Source of the DNA: CAZSBB01 sp964605235
Lineage (GTDB): Bacteria > Planctomycetota > Phycisphaerae > Phycisphaerales > Phycisphaeraceae
Reading direction: 5' to 3'
Length of the DNA stretch: 64,000 nt
Assembly (NCBI GenBank): GCA_964605235.1
Contig: CAZSBB010000026.1
Span: forward strand, 32,429-96,428
In this document: positions 51,194 through 60,327 of the stretch, piece after piece
Numbering within the stretch: the stretch's first letter is position 1
How the letters are laid out: each line of letters begins with the position of its first letter
The notes under the pieces: generated by a model
The model's database searches: none
Told to the model about the DNA's origin: nothing
What the model saw: only the letters and a program-made list of their open reading frames with translations
Translations under genes and position numbers: made by a program

Positions 51194-54100
51194 GGCTGCT
51201 TTCAATCGTTGACGAAGGAGACAGCCGCGCCATCACGTCATCCAGGCGCGGCACCAGCATGATGCGCTCACGACGCTGCGCCAGCATGTCGTGCGGGTCA
51301 GCGGTCAGGTTCACTTCCAATTCCGCCCCCGCGCCGCGCCAGCCGGTCAGGTCCAGTTCCAACTGTGCGGTGGTGCTCTGGACCGCCTGGCTGCACCGCT
51401 CGACTTCGCGCTGCTGTTCATCACGCAGGATCGCCGTCACCCGGCTGACCTGGCGCTGGGCAGCGCTGAGCGGCAAGCTCAAGGCGTAGCTTCCGTGGGG
51501 TTGATCGCGCAGCAACACGCGATTGCCCGCGCTCAGTTGCAGCGGCGGCGCGATGGCGGCGGGAAACAGCAACTGATGCGCTGGCTGCCCCTGGGCATCC
51601 GTGAGCAGCAGGCCGACTTGCCGCGATTTTTCCTGGAGTTGCAGGGGAAAACGCGCCGCCTCAGCGCCGACTTGCCCCGGGAGCGTCAGGGGTTGATCCG
51701 GCTCGTTCCAGACCAGCGTCTGAGCGCGCAAACCACTGGCGTGCTGCAGCGGCAGTGTGAGTTCATCCCGACCAAAGCGCAGTTCGGCGGGCGCCCAGGC
51801 GGTGATGCGGCTCTGCCCCACCCGGGCCCCGGACAGCAACAGCGGCGCGTAGCGCTGCGGATTGTGGAAGAAGCCGATGACCCGGGGCGTGGTGGTCTGC
51901 GGGTCCGCAGCGCGACGGTTGCGCGCCACGTGCAAACCCCACAGGTCGCTCGCCCGTCCGACGGTCGCAAAGGGAATCGCCACCTCCGCTTCCCAGCGGT
52001 CGGCCTGCCGGCTGGTGCGCACGGTCCAGACGCCGTTCCAGGCGGTATCGCGCACCTCGCGCTGCTCGTAGTTGACCATGAACACATTCTGCCCGGCGTC
52101 CTGCGCGCCCACGCAACGCTGATCGAACTGCACCCCGGCGGCATTGAACGCCAGTTGCCAGTACGAATGCTGATCGTGGTTGGTGTCCAGAAACAGCTCC
52201 ACGCTGTCATCGGCGAACACATTGCCATCGTGCGCGGCAGCGGCGGTCTTGAGCTGATTCAATGCCGGCTCATAGCAACGGAAGCCCAGATACAGGTGCT
52301 CGCGGTCATGCAACAACAGCACTTCGGTGGCGGCAGCGGCGGGGATGGCGCTCTGCCGATAATCCACGAAATCCGCAATCCGCGCCGCTTGCTGCCAGAT
52401 GGGATCGTCCAGCGCCCCATCCACGCGCGGCGGCTGTGACGTCGACGGACACAACCACGCGGGCGCTGCTGGCGCGATCGGCGTTGGCGGCGCAAAGCTG
52501 AGCTGCAACCGCGGTGCGGCGGCGGGAGCGGAAGCCGTGGAAGTCGGCGTATCCAGCACCGTCTGGATGAACTGCGGCTGCGTCAGGCGCAGCGTGGTCC
52601 AAGCCGCCAACCAGCGCAGACGATTCGCCTGTGCGTTGTCGAAGCTGCCCAGTTCATCAAACCAGGGTGTGGCCGCCTGCACCGCCGCGAGCACGGATTC
52701 GCCCAGTGCCGCTGCTTCGGACTGACCACGCTGGCGCGCCTGCTGCACCGCCGTTTCCAGCGCTGCGACATACAAGTAATCCTTCCAGCCTTCGCGCACG
52801 CCTTCCCAGCCGAGCGTCGGCACCGGCGGGCCCCCCGGGGTGCGTGGGGGAAACACCATGCAGTAATCGCGCATGTTGGCGTCGAGGTCGTTGAACGGAT
52901 CGCCGTTGGGACGCTGGTAGGTCCAGATGCCGGTGCCGTCGTAGCCGGACTTCCACAGCGCCAGTCCCACGCCGTGGCGGTTGGGCATCCAGTCATTTTC
53001 CTGGCCGAGATAGCACCCGCTGGAGATGTAGTGAATCTTGCGGCCCTGCTGGTGATTGCTGTCGCGCAGGGCGTGGGCGCTGGCGAGGTTGCCCAGCATA
53101 TTGCTGTACAGGCAGACCTCGTCCAAGGCAGCGCCCATGCGCTGCGCCATCGCGGGGCTGACATTGCACCAGGTGGGATACCCCGCCCGCCGACCGGCAA
53201 CCATTTCATTCAGCTCCCGGTTGACGCTGGCGGGATTGTTGCCCGCTTCATCCGTGCCTTCGACAACGGGCGCGAAGCCGCAGCGTTCGATGGCTTTGCC
53301 CAGCCCCCGCAGCGCATCGGCAAACTCTTCCTGAAAAGCCTGGGGCCAGGTCGCCTGGTCGTCACTGGGCAAGGTCAGGTCGCGGGCGAAGCTGCCGTTG
53401 ACCACGAGATTGTGCTGCGGATCGGCGCCGACCAGTTGCACTTCATCGAGCTGCAATGCACCCGGGCCGCCCTGAGCTTCGAGCGTGACGCGCACCCACG
53501 GCGCGTCGTCAGGACGGGTGGAAGTGACGCTCAAGGTGCGCCATTGTCCGCCGGTGGGTTCCAGCGTCAGCGTGCCCAGGTTGTCGCTCACCGGCTCCCG
53601 TTTGTAGCTGCGCATGAACTGGAGTTGGGCGCGGGCGCTGAGCTGACCTTCAAGCTGATAGCGCACGCTCAGGCGGACCGATTGGCCGGGGGTCAGCCGC
53701 GCCCCGCTGACGCTGGACAAGCCGGTCCGGCCGTCACTGTCGGCATGGGTGATCTGCAGCGCCCGATCGGTGGAAGTGGGCACGAACTCATGCCTGGCGG
53801 CCCCCTGCTGGTTGAAGGACCAGCCGCGAAAACGCCAGAAAATGCCGGGCGTAATGCCGGCATGCACGCGCCCCTGCACGCCCAATGCCGCGGCATGACG
53901 CAGTCCCATGGCGGCAGGGCCCAGATCCGCATCGACAATGCGTCCATCCTGTTCGACAAACGCGCCCGCCAGCGGCGGATAACCAATGGAGAAGCTGTTG
54001 ATGCCGTGCCGAACCATGTCCTCCACTTCATCGCGCAGATCGCGCGGCGACAACTCGTACCAGCGCACGCTGTCGGTAAACAGATGCCAGCTCACATTGG

Positions 54101-55307
54101 CTGGCGGCTGAAGGGTCAGCGGCAGCACCAGCACCTGCAGCGCCAGCGTCTGGGCGGGGGACTGGGCGGGCGCCAGGGTGACGGTGCCGCGGTACACCCC
54201 GGCGGGTAAATCCTGAGGCACGCGCACACGCAGGTAAACGCCTTGCGTCTGGCCGACGGACAGGTCGAACGGAGCGTAAGCATCCAGCAGATCAGCGGTC
54301 AGTTGCACCGCACTGGCGGGACGCTCGGTGACGGTGCGCGGCCGAGTGGTCAGCGTGAAGAGAGTCACGTCATGCGGATCAATGCAGCGCTGCGGGTTTG
54401 GCCCCAGCAACGGACTGACGCCCACGCGCACGTCCGTCAGGTTCATGCGGGCATGGACGCCAAAAAAAAAAGGTTCGTCCAACCCAGCCACGGTAAAACC
54501 CGCAAGAGTGGTGGTGAGTTCCGCAGCACGCGGCACGCTGTAATCGAGCAGTTCACCGGGATTGGACCGGGTAAAGGTGAGGAAACCCGCCGTGCGCCAT
54601 GGGCTGGGAACCTCCGTCAGCGCCGGTTCATGGCGTCGTCCGACTTCCTGATACGTCTGGTCGCCCACGCGCACCTGGGTTTGCGGCGCGTCGACCGGGG
54701 CGGCCTGTTCCCATTGCTGGCGCAACTGGGCGGCCTGGGCGTCGTCCCGGGCGGGTTCCACCGTCAGCGCCAGCAGGCTCAGGCGATGGCTGCTGCTCTC
54801 ACCGCGCACGAACAGCCGAATCACCAGCCCCTCGCCGGCGACCACGGCCGGCAGGGTTCGGCGCACCACCTGCCCCCAGCCGCCCACGCCCGGCGCGGGC
54901 AACACCACGCGCCCGTTGAGCGCGGCGCACATTCCCTTGCGGCCTTCGTTGGGCGCAGGGTCGCCCAACCAGAGGGTCACCTGATAAACCCCCGCCGGCG
55001 CGGCAATGCGGAAGCTCACGTCATTATCCTTGGGCGCGGCGCCGACATGATCGCGCGCCACCAGGCCGTCGCACGCCACCCCGTGCTGCTCCCGCAGGGC
55101 GGGCCGGCTCCAGGCGACTCCCCATGGCTGCTCGAACCCATAACCGATGGCGGGGTCGAACAGGCTTTTTCCGGTGAGCTTGTGGTACCCCTGCGGCGCC
55201 GGCTCATCCGCGGGCCCGAAGTCGAACGACCAGCCTCCCGGTTGTGCCAGCGTCGGCGCCGCCAGCAGTCCCAGCAGCACCACCAATAGCCCGTGACATG
55301 ATTTCAT
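51183..55307 (-). CDS. Very large secreted DUF4091 glycoside-hydrolase-like protein with CBM9-like domain
   Basis: 1374 residues from ATG 55307 (TGGAG 9 bases upstream), with a signal peptide (GLLVVLLGLLAAPTLAQ). In order: a malectin-like region at about 25-190 (WSFDFGPADEPAPQGYHKL); a beta region; a TIM-barrel of DUF4091/GH123-like type at about 400-900 with SWHLFTDSVRWYELSPRDL and a candidate acid pair (PVVEGTDEAGNNP). A CBM-type beta-sandwich is inserted at about 500-650. A CBM9/DOMON-like domain spans about 1000-1200 (PRVDGALDDPIWQQAARIADFVDYRQ, LYLGFRCYEP, DDSVELFLDTNHD). It binds and probably degrades a polysaccharide outside the cell. Coupled to the 49094 gene. Confidence 0.8.
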   Translation of the reverse strand: MKSCHGLLVVLLGLLAAPTLAQPGGWSFDFGPADEPAPQGYHKLTGKSLFDPAIGYGFEQPWGVAWSRPALREQHGVACDGLVARDHVGAAPKDNDVSFRIAAPAGVYQVTLWLGDPAPNEGRKGMCAALNGRVVLPAPGVGGWGQVVRRTLPAVVAGEGLVIRLFVRGESSSHRLSLLALTVEPARDDAQAAQLRQQWEQAAPVDAPQTQVRVGDQTYQEVGRRHEPALTEVPSPWRTAGFLTFTRSNPGELLDYSVPRAAELTTTLAGFTVAGLDEPFFFGVHARMNLTDVRVGVSPLLGPNPQRCIDPHDVTLFTLTTRPRTVTERPASAVQLTADLLDAYAPFDLSVGQTQGVYLRVRVPQDLPAGVYRGTVTLAPAQSPAQTLALQVLVLPLTLQPPANVSWHLFTDSVRWYELSPRDLRDEVEDMVRHGINSFSIGYPPLAGAFVEQDGRIVDADLGPAAMGLRHAAALGVQGRVHAGITPGIFWRFRGWSFNQQGAARHEFVPTSTDRALQITHADSDGRTGLSSVSGARLTPGQSVRLSVRYQLEGQLSARAQLQFMRSYKREPVSDNLGTLTLEPTGGQWRTLSVTSTRPDDAPWVRVTLEAQGGPGALQLDEVQLVGADPQHNLVVNGSFARDLTLPSDDQATWPQAFQEEFADALRGLGKAIERCGFAPVVEGTDEAGNNPASVNRELNEMVAGRRAGYPTWCNVSPAMAQRMGAALDEVCLYSNMLGNLASAHALRDSNHQQGRKIHYISSGCYLGQENDWMPNRHGVGLALWKSGYDGTGIWTYQRPNGDPFNDLDANMRDYCMVFPPRTPGGPPVPTLGWEGVREGWKDYLYVAALETAVQQARQRGQSEAAALGESVLAAVQAATPWFDELGSFDNAQANRLRWLAAWTTLRLTQPQFIQTVLDTPTSTASAPAAAPRLQLSFAPPTPIAPAAPAWLCPSTSQPPRVDGALDDPIWQQAARIADFVDYRQSAIPAAAATEVLLLHDREHLYLGFRCYEPALNQLKTAAAAHDGNVFADDSVELFLDTNHDQHSYWQLAFNAAGVQFDQRCVGAQDAGQNVFMVNYEQREVRDTAWNGVWTVRTSRQADRWEAEVAIPFATVGRASDLWGLHVARNRRAADPQTTTPRVIGFFHNPQRYAPLLLSGARVGQSRITAWAPAELRFGRDELTLPLQHASGLRAQTLVWNEPDQPLTLPGQVGAEAARFPLQLQEKSRQVGLLLTDAQGQPAHQLLFPAAIAPPLQLSAGNRVLLRDQPHGSYALSLPLSAAQRQVSRVTAILRDEQQREVERCSQAVQSTTAQLELDLTGWRGAGAELEVNLTADPHDMLAQRRERIMLVPRLDDVMARLSPSSTIESSHVD

Positions 55308-55375
55308 GACCAGCACTCCAGCCCAGACGACGGGATGAGGGATACGCGGACAATCGGGGAGCACCGCCGAAGCGG

Positions 55376-56029
55376 TCAGGGCACCTGCCAGTTGTCCAGC
55401 GTGGACAGCGCGCCCAGCTTGCTGGGGGAAACATGGATGTCCATGTAGACGCTGTTGAAGGTTTCGCTGGCGTGGCGCGGCAACGGGTTGTAGCCGCCAG
55501 CCCAGGGTTCGTAGGCGCGATAGGTCGCGTTGGAGTCAGCGACCAGCACGTAGTTGGTTGGTTCCTGCACCAGCGCCAGGCGTTTGTAGCTCGCTTTGAC
55601 GTTCATGCCGTAGGATGTCGCCCACCAATTGGTGGAGCCGTAGCTGCCTTTCCAGATGCTGTCGGGCACGGAAGTCGGACAGATGTAGATGTGCGGCTTC
55701 TCGCCCCAGCGCTGCCAGTCCCACGGCAGGCGCACCCAGGGCGCCAGCGAGCGGATCCAGATTTCGCCGCTGGTGCCGCTGCCGTTGTAGAAGTCCATGA
55801 GGTAGCCACGTTGTTCCTCGGCATACACATTCATCGCCAGGCCGATCTGGCGCAGCTTGGACATGCACTCGGTGTTCTGCGCCGCCTGGCGCGCTTTCTG
55901 CAACGCCGGCAGCAGGATGGCGATCAGCAGTGCGATGATGCTGATGACCACCAGCAGTTCGATCAGGGTGAAGGCGCTGCGCCGAGACGGCGTCAGGGGT
56001 CGAAGCGCGGTCATCATCGGGCTGAACAT
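55376..56029 (-). CDS. Pseudopilin-like secreted protein in cluster 2
   Basis: 217 residues. The prepilin signal RSAFTLIELLVVISIIALLI follows a leader of 18 residues; AGGAGA lies 7 to 8 bases before the ATG. The final motif is YMDIHVSPS, where DGH of the other two copies is replaced by DIH, so the signature is degenerate. It lies between the solute-binding-type regulator and the DUF4091 gene on the same strand, so it is probably expressed with both; the cluster 1 pair is instead divergent from its regulator. Confidence 0.87.
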   Translation of the reverse strand: MFSPMMTALRPLTPSRRSAFTLIELLVVISIIALLIAILLPALQKARQAAQNTECMSKLRQIGLAMNVYAEEQRGYLMDFYNGSGTSGEIWIRSLAPWVRLPWDWQRWGEKPHIYICPTSVPDSIWKGSYGSTNWWATSYGMNVKASYKRLALVQEPTNYVLVADSNATYRAYEPWAGGYNPLPRHASETFNSVYMDIHVSPSKLGALSTLDNWQVP

Positions 56030-56091
56030 GATTGGATCTCCTGGCGCGGGATCATCAGGCGGACCGGCGCGGCGCGGTTCGCCGGCCGTCG

Positions 56092-57606
56092 TCAGCTGAA
56101 GCTGTGCGCTGACGATTCAGCGCCGCTGTATTGGCTTTGCGTTGCCTGCCGACAGTGACAGTGAATCTGCTCCACATCCGGCTGCGGCTGGGCGGCAAAC
56201 AACTCGCACAAGGCCGCGCCGATGGCGGCTTTGTCGGCATCCGCGCCGGCGGGTTCGAGGCGGCTGCGGTCGAGCAGGTCGCCCAGCATGTGCCGCCAGT
56301 GCGGGGTCGTGGGCATCACATAGCGGTCGGCCTGGTCGTCGCGCAGGTAGCTCACGAGCAGCGGCGCCACGCCGGCGCGCAGCAGTTGCGGACCGCCTTC
56401 GTCCAGATGGGTCCAGCGTTGCCAGTCCACCAGAAACGACTCGGCGGCCCGACGCTGCGCCCCTTGGACGGTTGCGCCAACGTACCAACCGACAATATTG
56501 AGTTGGGAAATCACCGTGCCACTGGCGCCCACGGGCATGGGCGCGAGGCTGAAGTGCCGGGAATCGTCCGCCACCATCGCCGCGGTGTAGGAACCCATGC
56601 CCAGCGCCAGCCGACCCGACCGCAGCGCCGAGGCATACACCGACTCGGGTCCCTGATGCACCACCGCCACCTGCTCGCGCACCAGCAGCCGATGCAGCAG
56701 GTCCACTCCCGCGCGGGCGGCGGCGCTGTTCCAGTCAATGGCGGGCAGATTCGCCCCATGCTCGTTGAGCTGGGCGGCCGGCATGGCGTCGTAGATCCAC
56801 TGACACAACCACCACGCCAGCAAATCCCAGTTCGGCACCACCAGCGCCGGGCCATCGCCTTGGCGGGTGAGTTGTTTGAGCGCCTGAACGAAGCTTTCCC
56901 AATCCGTCGGCGGCTGATCGGCGTCCAGCCCCGCGCGCCGCCAGACTGTGCGATTGAGCAAGAGGAAACTCAGGCTGTGACTGACCGGCACCAGCAGCAA
57001 ACCATCCTGCTGCGGGTGACGACACGCCTGGGCGAGGCGCGGATGCAACAAGCCGGCGAACTGCTCGGCCTCAGCGCTCACCAGCGGTTGCACCAGATCG
57101 TGATCGACGAGGAACTGCCCAAAGGTTCGCCGCACCAACCCCACCGATGGCCCCGCGCCCGCCAACCAGCCGGCGAGCACTTCCGTTTCCGCATCCAGGG
57201 GGAAATCGATCAGCCGCTCCTGAAACGTCACGGCCTGCCGGGCGGCAAACTGCTGCTGAAACTCCTTGCGCTTGGCCATCTGCTGCATGCGGCGGTAGTC
57301 GCGCGGCTGAATCATCCAGAGGGACAATTCCGTCGCCTCACCCCCCGCCTGCGCCTGCCGCAGGTCCTCGGCCGTCGGCTGGCGACAGAGGAAGGTGTAG
57401 GAGCCTTGACGCGATTCGACCAGCCCCCAGGACTTAAGCGATTGCAAGGCCTGGCGCACGACGAAGGCGCTGACGCCCAACTGCCGCGCCCAATGCTGTT
57501 GGCTGGGCAGCGGCTTGCCGACGGCATAGTTGCCTGACGTCAGAGCTTCAAGCAGCGCCTGGCGGGTCGAATGGAGCAACGTGCTGGGGACTGCCTGTTC
57601 CATCAT
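56092..57606 (-). CDS. GntR winged helix fused to a solute-binding-protein-like sensor
   Basis: 504 residues; start ATG 57606 or 57603, no ribosome-binding site seen. Residues 1-75 are a GntR winged helix (TRQALLEALTSGNYAVGKPLPSQQHWARQLGVSAFVVRQALQSLKSWGLVESRQG). From about 130 to 480 the sequence resembles family 1 extracellular sugar-binding proteins of ABC importers (DGLLLVPVSHSLSFLLLNRTVWRRAGLDADQPPTDWESFVQALKQL, RLALGMGSYTAAMV, IVGWYVGATVQGAQRRAAESFLVDWQRW), but without a signal peptide. It would sense a sugar in the cytoplasm. It heads the operon of pseudopilin-like, DUF4091 and 699-residue genes. Usual GntR sensors are FadR, UTRA or LacI-type, so this is unusual. Confidence 0.85.
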   Translation of the reverse strand: MMEQAVPSTLLHSTRQALLEALTSGNYAVGKPLPSQQHWARQLGVSAFVVRQALQSLKSWGLVESRQGSYTFLCRQPTAEDLRQAQAGGEATELSLWMIQPRDYRRMQQMAKRKEFQQQFAARQAVTFQERLIDFPLDAETEVLAGWLAGAGPSVGLVRRTFGQFLVDHDLVQPLVSAEAEQFAGLLHPRLAQACRHPQQDGLLLVPVSHSLSFLLLNRTVWRRAGLDADQPPTDWESFVQALKQLTRQGDGPALVVPNWDLLAWWLCQWIYDAMPAAQLNEHGANLPAIDWNSAAARAGVDLLHRLLVREQVAVVHQGPESVYASALRSGRLALGMGSYTAAMVADDSRHFSLAPMPVGASGTVISQLNIVGWYVGATVQGAQRRAAESFLVDWQRWTHLDEGGPQLLRAGVAPLLVSYLRDDQADRYVMPTTPHWRHMLGDLLDRSRLEPAGADADKAAIGAALCELFAAQPQPDVEQIHCHCRQATQSQYSGAESSAHSFS

Positions 57607-57614
57607 CGCTAACT

Positions 57615-57642
57615 AATTTATCGTAATTATCGAAGTAGTCAA
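57615..57642 (-). promoter_or_regulatory. Promoter for the cluster 2 regulator
   Basis: On the minus strand TTGACT (57642-57637), 16 bp, TAAATT (57620-57615), very close to the ATG at 57606, so the transcript may be nearly leaderless, consistent with the lack of a ribosome-binding site. The bases ATTTATCGTA (57616-57625) recur at 12632-12641. Confidence 0.4.
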
Positions 57643-57769
57643 GCACTGATCGCCAGGGGGTCCCCAAAATAGTTACATTGTTATGAAGTAAGACCAGATT
57701 TGAAGTTGCGAACAGAAAGGCTGGGATTAATCCAGCTTCACCCGCGCAGATGACGACTTTTCGCGCGAG

Positions 57770-58198
57770 TTACGCGGTGGCGGGCAGCTTGCCGACTTTC
57801 GCCAGTTTTAAGAGCAGCTTCCATTCCCCAGCCGTGACCGGCACCACGCTCAGGCGGCTTTGTTTCAGGAGCTTGAGTTCGCTCAGCAACGGCTCGCGGC
57901 GCATCTGGTCCAACGTCACCGGCTCTGCGACGGCAGTGACCGCCTGCACATCCACCACATCCCACTTGCCGGTGTCATCGGTCGGATCGGGATAGGCGGG
58001 GCGCACCACTTTGACGATGCCGACGATGCGTTTCTCCTCCACCGAGTGATAGAAGAATGCGAGGTCGCCCAGCTTCATCGCCCGCAGGTTGTTGCGCGCC
58101 TGGTAGTTTCGCACGCCGGTCCAGGGTTCCACGCCCTTGCGCACCTGGTCATCCCAGGACCACGCGCCCGGCTCTGATTTGAGCAACCAATATTGCAT
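57770..58198 (-). CDS. EVE-domain protein
   Basis: 142 residues, a single EVE (PUA-like) domain as in thymocyte nuclear protein 1: MQYWLLKSEPGAWSWDDQVRKG, GVRNYQARNNLRAMKLGDLAFFYHS, VGIVKVVRPAYPDPT. Small EVE proteins bind modified bases in nucleic acids. GGGAG lies 7 bases before the ATG. The C terminus is a short basic tail (LLLKLAKVGKLP). No restriction or defence genes are adjacent. Confidence 0.9.
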   Translation of the reverse strand: MQYWLLKSEPGAWSWDDQVRKGVEPWTGVRNYQARNNLRAMKLGDLAFFYHSVEEKRIVGIVKVVRPAYPDPTDDTGKWDVVDVQAVTAVAEPVTLDQMRREPLLSELKLLKQSRLSVVPVTAGEWKLLLKLAKVGKLPATA

Positions 58199-58311
58199 GC
58201 TGCGCTCCCTGCGAAGTCAGGACTCACCCCGGCGCGCCAAGCCGCTGGATGACGCGGCTCCAGTGCGGGCATGTTACCGGGAATCGCGCGGGGTTCGGGG
58301 AAATCGCGGAG

Positions 58312-58989
58312 CTACAACAGGCGCTGCAATTCGAGCATGGCGGCCATGTCATCCGTGCGGCCATGGTTGCGCAGCACGGTGATCAGATTCTGCAGCAGCC
58401 GCATCAGCCACTGGCGATGGGTGGCGGGGGCGAACAGTTGGGCGTTGTCCGGCAGCAGCGTGCCGACCACCGCTTCGATGCGCGCCCGCGCCTCGTCGGG
58501 ACTCAGGAGTTGCCCGCCGTGGAACGGATCAATCAGCATGGTCTGCTCATCCACGCGCACCGACGCCACGAAATGCCCCGGTGCATTGATGCCTTCCACC
58601 GGCAAGCCCGCCTCCTCCAGCACCGCTTTGTAAAGCAGCGCCAGGGTGATGGGCAATCCCACCCGGCTGGTGAGCACGCGCGGCAGATAGCTGTTGTGCG
58701 GGTGATAGTAGTCCGCAAAATTGCCGACGAAACCTTCTTCCTCAAACAGCACTTCATGGGCGTGACTCAGCAGCGCCAGCGCGCTGCCGCTGCGACAGCG
58801 CGCGCGGATGCGCTGCGCCAGCCGGGTGATGGTCTGCGGCACGCTTTGCGGATTCACATCGTCCAGTTCATGCAGCGCCACCGCGGTCGCCATGGCGATC
58901 AGCCCGGCGGTGGTGTCCACCTGCGGCAGATGCACGGTGAACAGGTCGTAAGCCCGGCGGCGGCAGTGAGTCGGCGGATGGAGCGGCAT
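58312..58989 (-). CDS. SirB1-family (transglutaminase-like) protein
   Basis: 226 residues from ATG 58989 (GGGAG 9 bases upstream); a longer reading upstream lacks support. The SirB1/transglutaminase_9 core is clear: DYYHPHNSYLPRVLTSRVGLPITLALLYKAVLEEAGLPVEGINAPGHFVA, with the His of GHFV and LIDPFHGGQLLS. The Cys of true transglutaminases is not evident, as in many SirB1 proteins. Role unknown; often co-located with peptide-chain release or capsular genes in other bacteria, not here. Confidence 0.85.
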   Translation of the reverse strand: MPLHPPTHCRRRAYDLFTVHLPQVDTTAGLIAMATAVALHELDDVNPQSVPQTITRLAQRIRARCRSGSALALLSHAHEVLFEEEGFVGNFADYYHPHNSYLPRVLTSRVGLPITLALLYKAVLEEAGLPVEGINAPGHFVASVRVDEQTMLIDPFHGGQLLSPDEARARIEAVVGTLLPDNAQLFAPATHRQWLMRLLQNLITVLRNHGRTDDMAAMLELQRLL

Positions 58990-59093
58990 GGCGAGGCTCC
59001 CGGTGAAGTTGGTCAGTCGGAAGGCGCCGCGGCGCGGCACAAATGGTGCGGCTTCACTGAATCCTACGCCCGCCAACCGCAGTCAGTTGCAGA

Positions 59094-60197
59094 TCATTCC
59101 GACGCCAGCCCCAGATCGAGATAAATCGCCTGATTGAGGGCATGGTTCCGCCGATCGTGTCGGCGATGGCCCGGCATGCCGTTGCAGCACCAGGCGACGA
59201 CCAGCTCATGCGCCGGGTCGGCAAAGGCGTTGGAACTCTGATGCCCGCCATGGCCAAACGTCAGCGGCGAGCAATGCGGGCCATAGCCGTAGGGCGCCGG
59301 CTCAGCGGCGTCGGCGTGATGGTTGGAGGCGCGGATGAAGCCCAGGCCCCAGTCAAGCACCCGGCCGAAGGTTTCATCGAACATGCCCGCGCGGTGGGTG
59401 GAAGTCAGCAGCGCGACGGTCGTGGGCTCCAGCACGCCCTCCCCGCCGGCGAGCAAGGCTTCGTACAGCTTGCCCAGTTGGTTCATGGGTCCGACGCCGG
59501 AGCTGCCGGGCGCGGGATGATCGCAGCGATTGGGATAGTCCACGCTGCCTTCGCCGGGCCGACAAGTCTGCCCGCGCATTTCATGGAGCCAACCGAAACG
59601 CTCGCCATACTGGGCGCACTGCTGGGGCGACATCGCCAACCAGCAGTCGGACATGCCCAGCGGCAACAGGATGTGCTGGCGCAGGTACTGGTCGATTGGT
59701 TGGTCGCTGCGGCGCTGCACCAGTTCGCCCAGGATGAACCAACTGGACGCCATGTGGTAGGCGGCGCGTTGGCCGGGGGTCCAGTCCGGCAGGAGCGGCG
59801 CGGCACAGATGTCCGCAATGATTTCGTCCCAGCTCGCCTGGGGCCAGCGCACCGGATGCGTGGGAAAGCCGGCGGTGTGGGTCAGCAGATGACGGATCGT
59901 CACCGCCTGCTTGCCGTGGCTGGCGAAGGCGGGCAGATGGGCGGCAACCGGATCATCCCAGTCGAGCTGGCCTTGTTCCCAGAGCTGGGCGATGGCGATG
60001 GCGGTCAGCGGCTTGGTGGTGCTCATCCACTTGAGCAGCGTGCCGGTGGTCATGGGAACATCCGGCCGCGCATGTCCCAGCGCCCAGTCGGCGATGAGCT
60101 CGCCGCGCAGGCTGACATAGAGCTGAGCGCCGGGGTGCAGCCCTTGCGCTATGCCGTCTTCCAGCACTTGCCGCGTGCGCGGCAGCGTCGTGTCCAT
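59094..60197 (-). CDS. Serine hydrolase, class C beta-lactamase/esterase family
   Basis: 367 residues from ATG 60197 (MDTTLPRTRQVLEDGIAQGLHPG). The catalytic S-x-x-K is Ser59-Thr-Thr-Lys62 (KWMSTTKPLTAIAIAQL). The second motif is Tyr147 in AAYHMASSW, where the third residue is Met rather than Asn or Ser. HGGHQSSNA near the end takes the place of the KTG box. There is no signal peptide, so it is more likely an esterase or peptidase than an antibiotic-resistance enzyme. No ribosome-binding site is obvious. Confidence 0.85.
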   Translation of the reverse strand: MDTTLPRTRQVLEDGIAQGLHPGAQLYVSLRGELIADWALGHARPDVPMTTGTLLKWMSTTKPLTAIAIAQLWEQGQLDWDDPVAAHLPAFASHGKQAVTIRHLLTHTAGFPTHPVRWPQASWDEIIADICAAPLLPDWTPGQRAAYHMASSWFILGELVQRRSDQPIDQYLRQHILLPLGMSDCWLAMSPQQCAQYGERFGWLHEMRGQTCRPGEGSVDYPNRCDHPAPGSSGVGPMNQLGKLYEALLAGGEGVLEPTTVALLTSTHRAGMFDETFGRVLDWGLGFIRASNHHADAAEPAPYGYGPHCSPLTFGHGGHQSSNAFADPAHELVVAWCCNGMPGHRRHDRRNHALNQAIYLDLGLASE

Positions 60198-60327
60198 GGT
60201 GGGCAAGTGTAGCGGGATGAAGCGGAAGATTTGCGGGCAACGGAAGTGCGGTTGCGTTCGCACAGCGAGGCCTACCAAATGCATCCGCGTAGGGCTCGTT
60301 TTGCGAGCGCCAAGGGATGGCCCAAGC

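Noticed and set aside
59094..60197. Antibiotic-resistance beta-lactamase
   Set aside because: It belongs to the wider serine hydrolase family, but there is no signal peptide and the Tyr and KTG motifs differ, so resistance is not supported.
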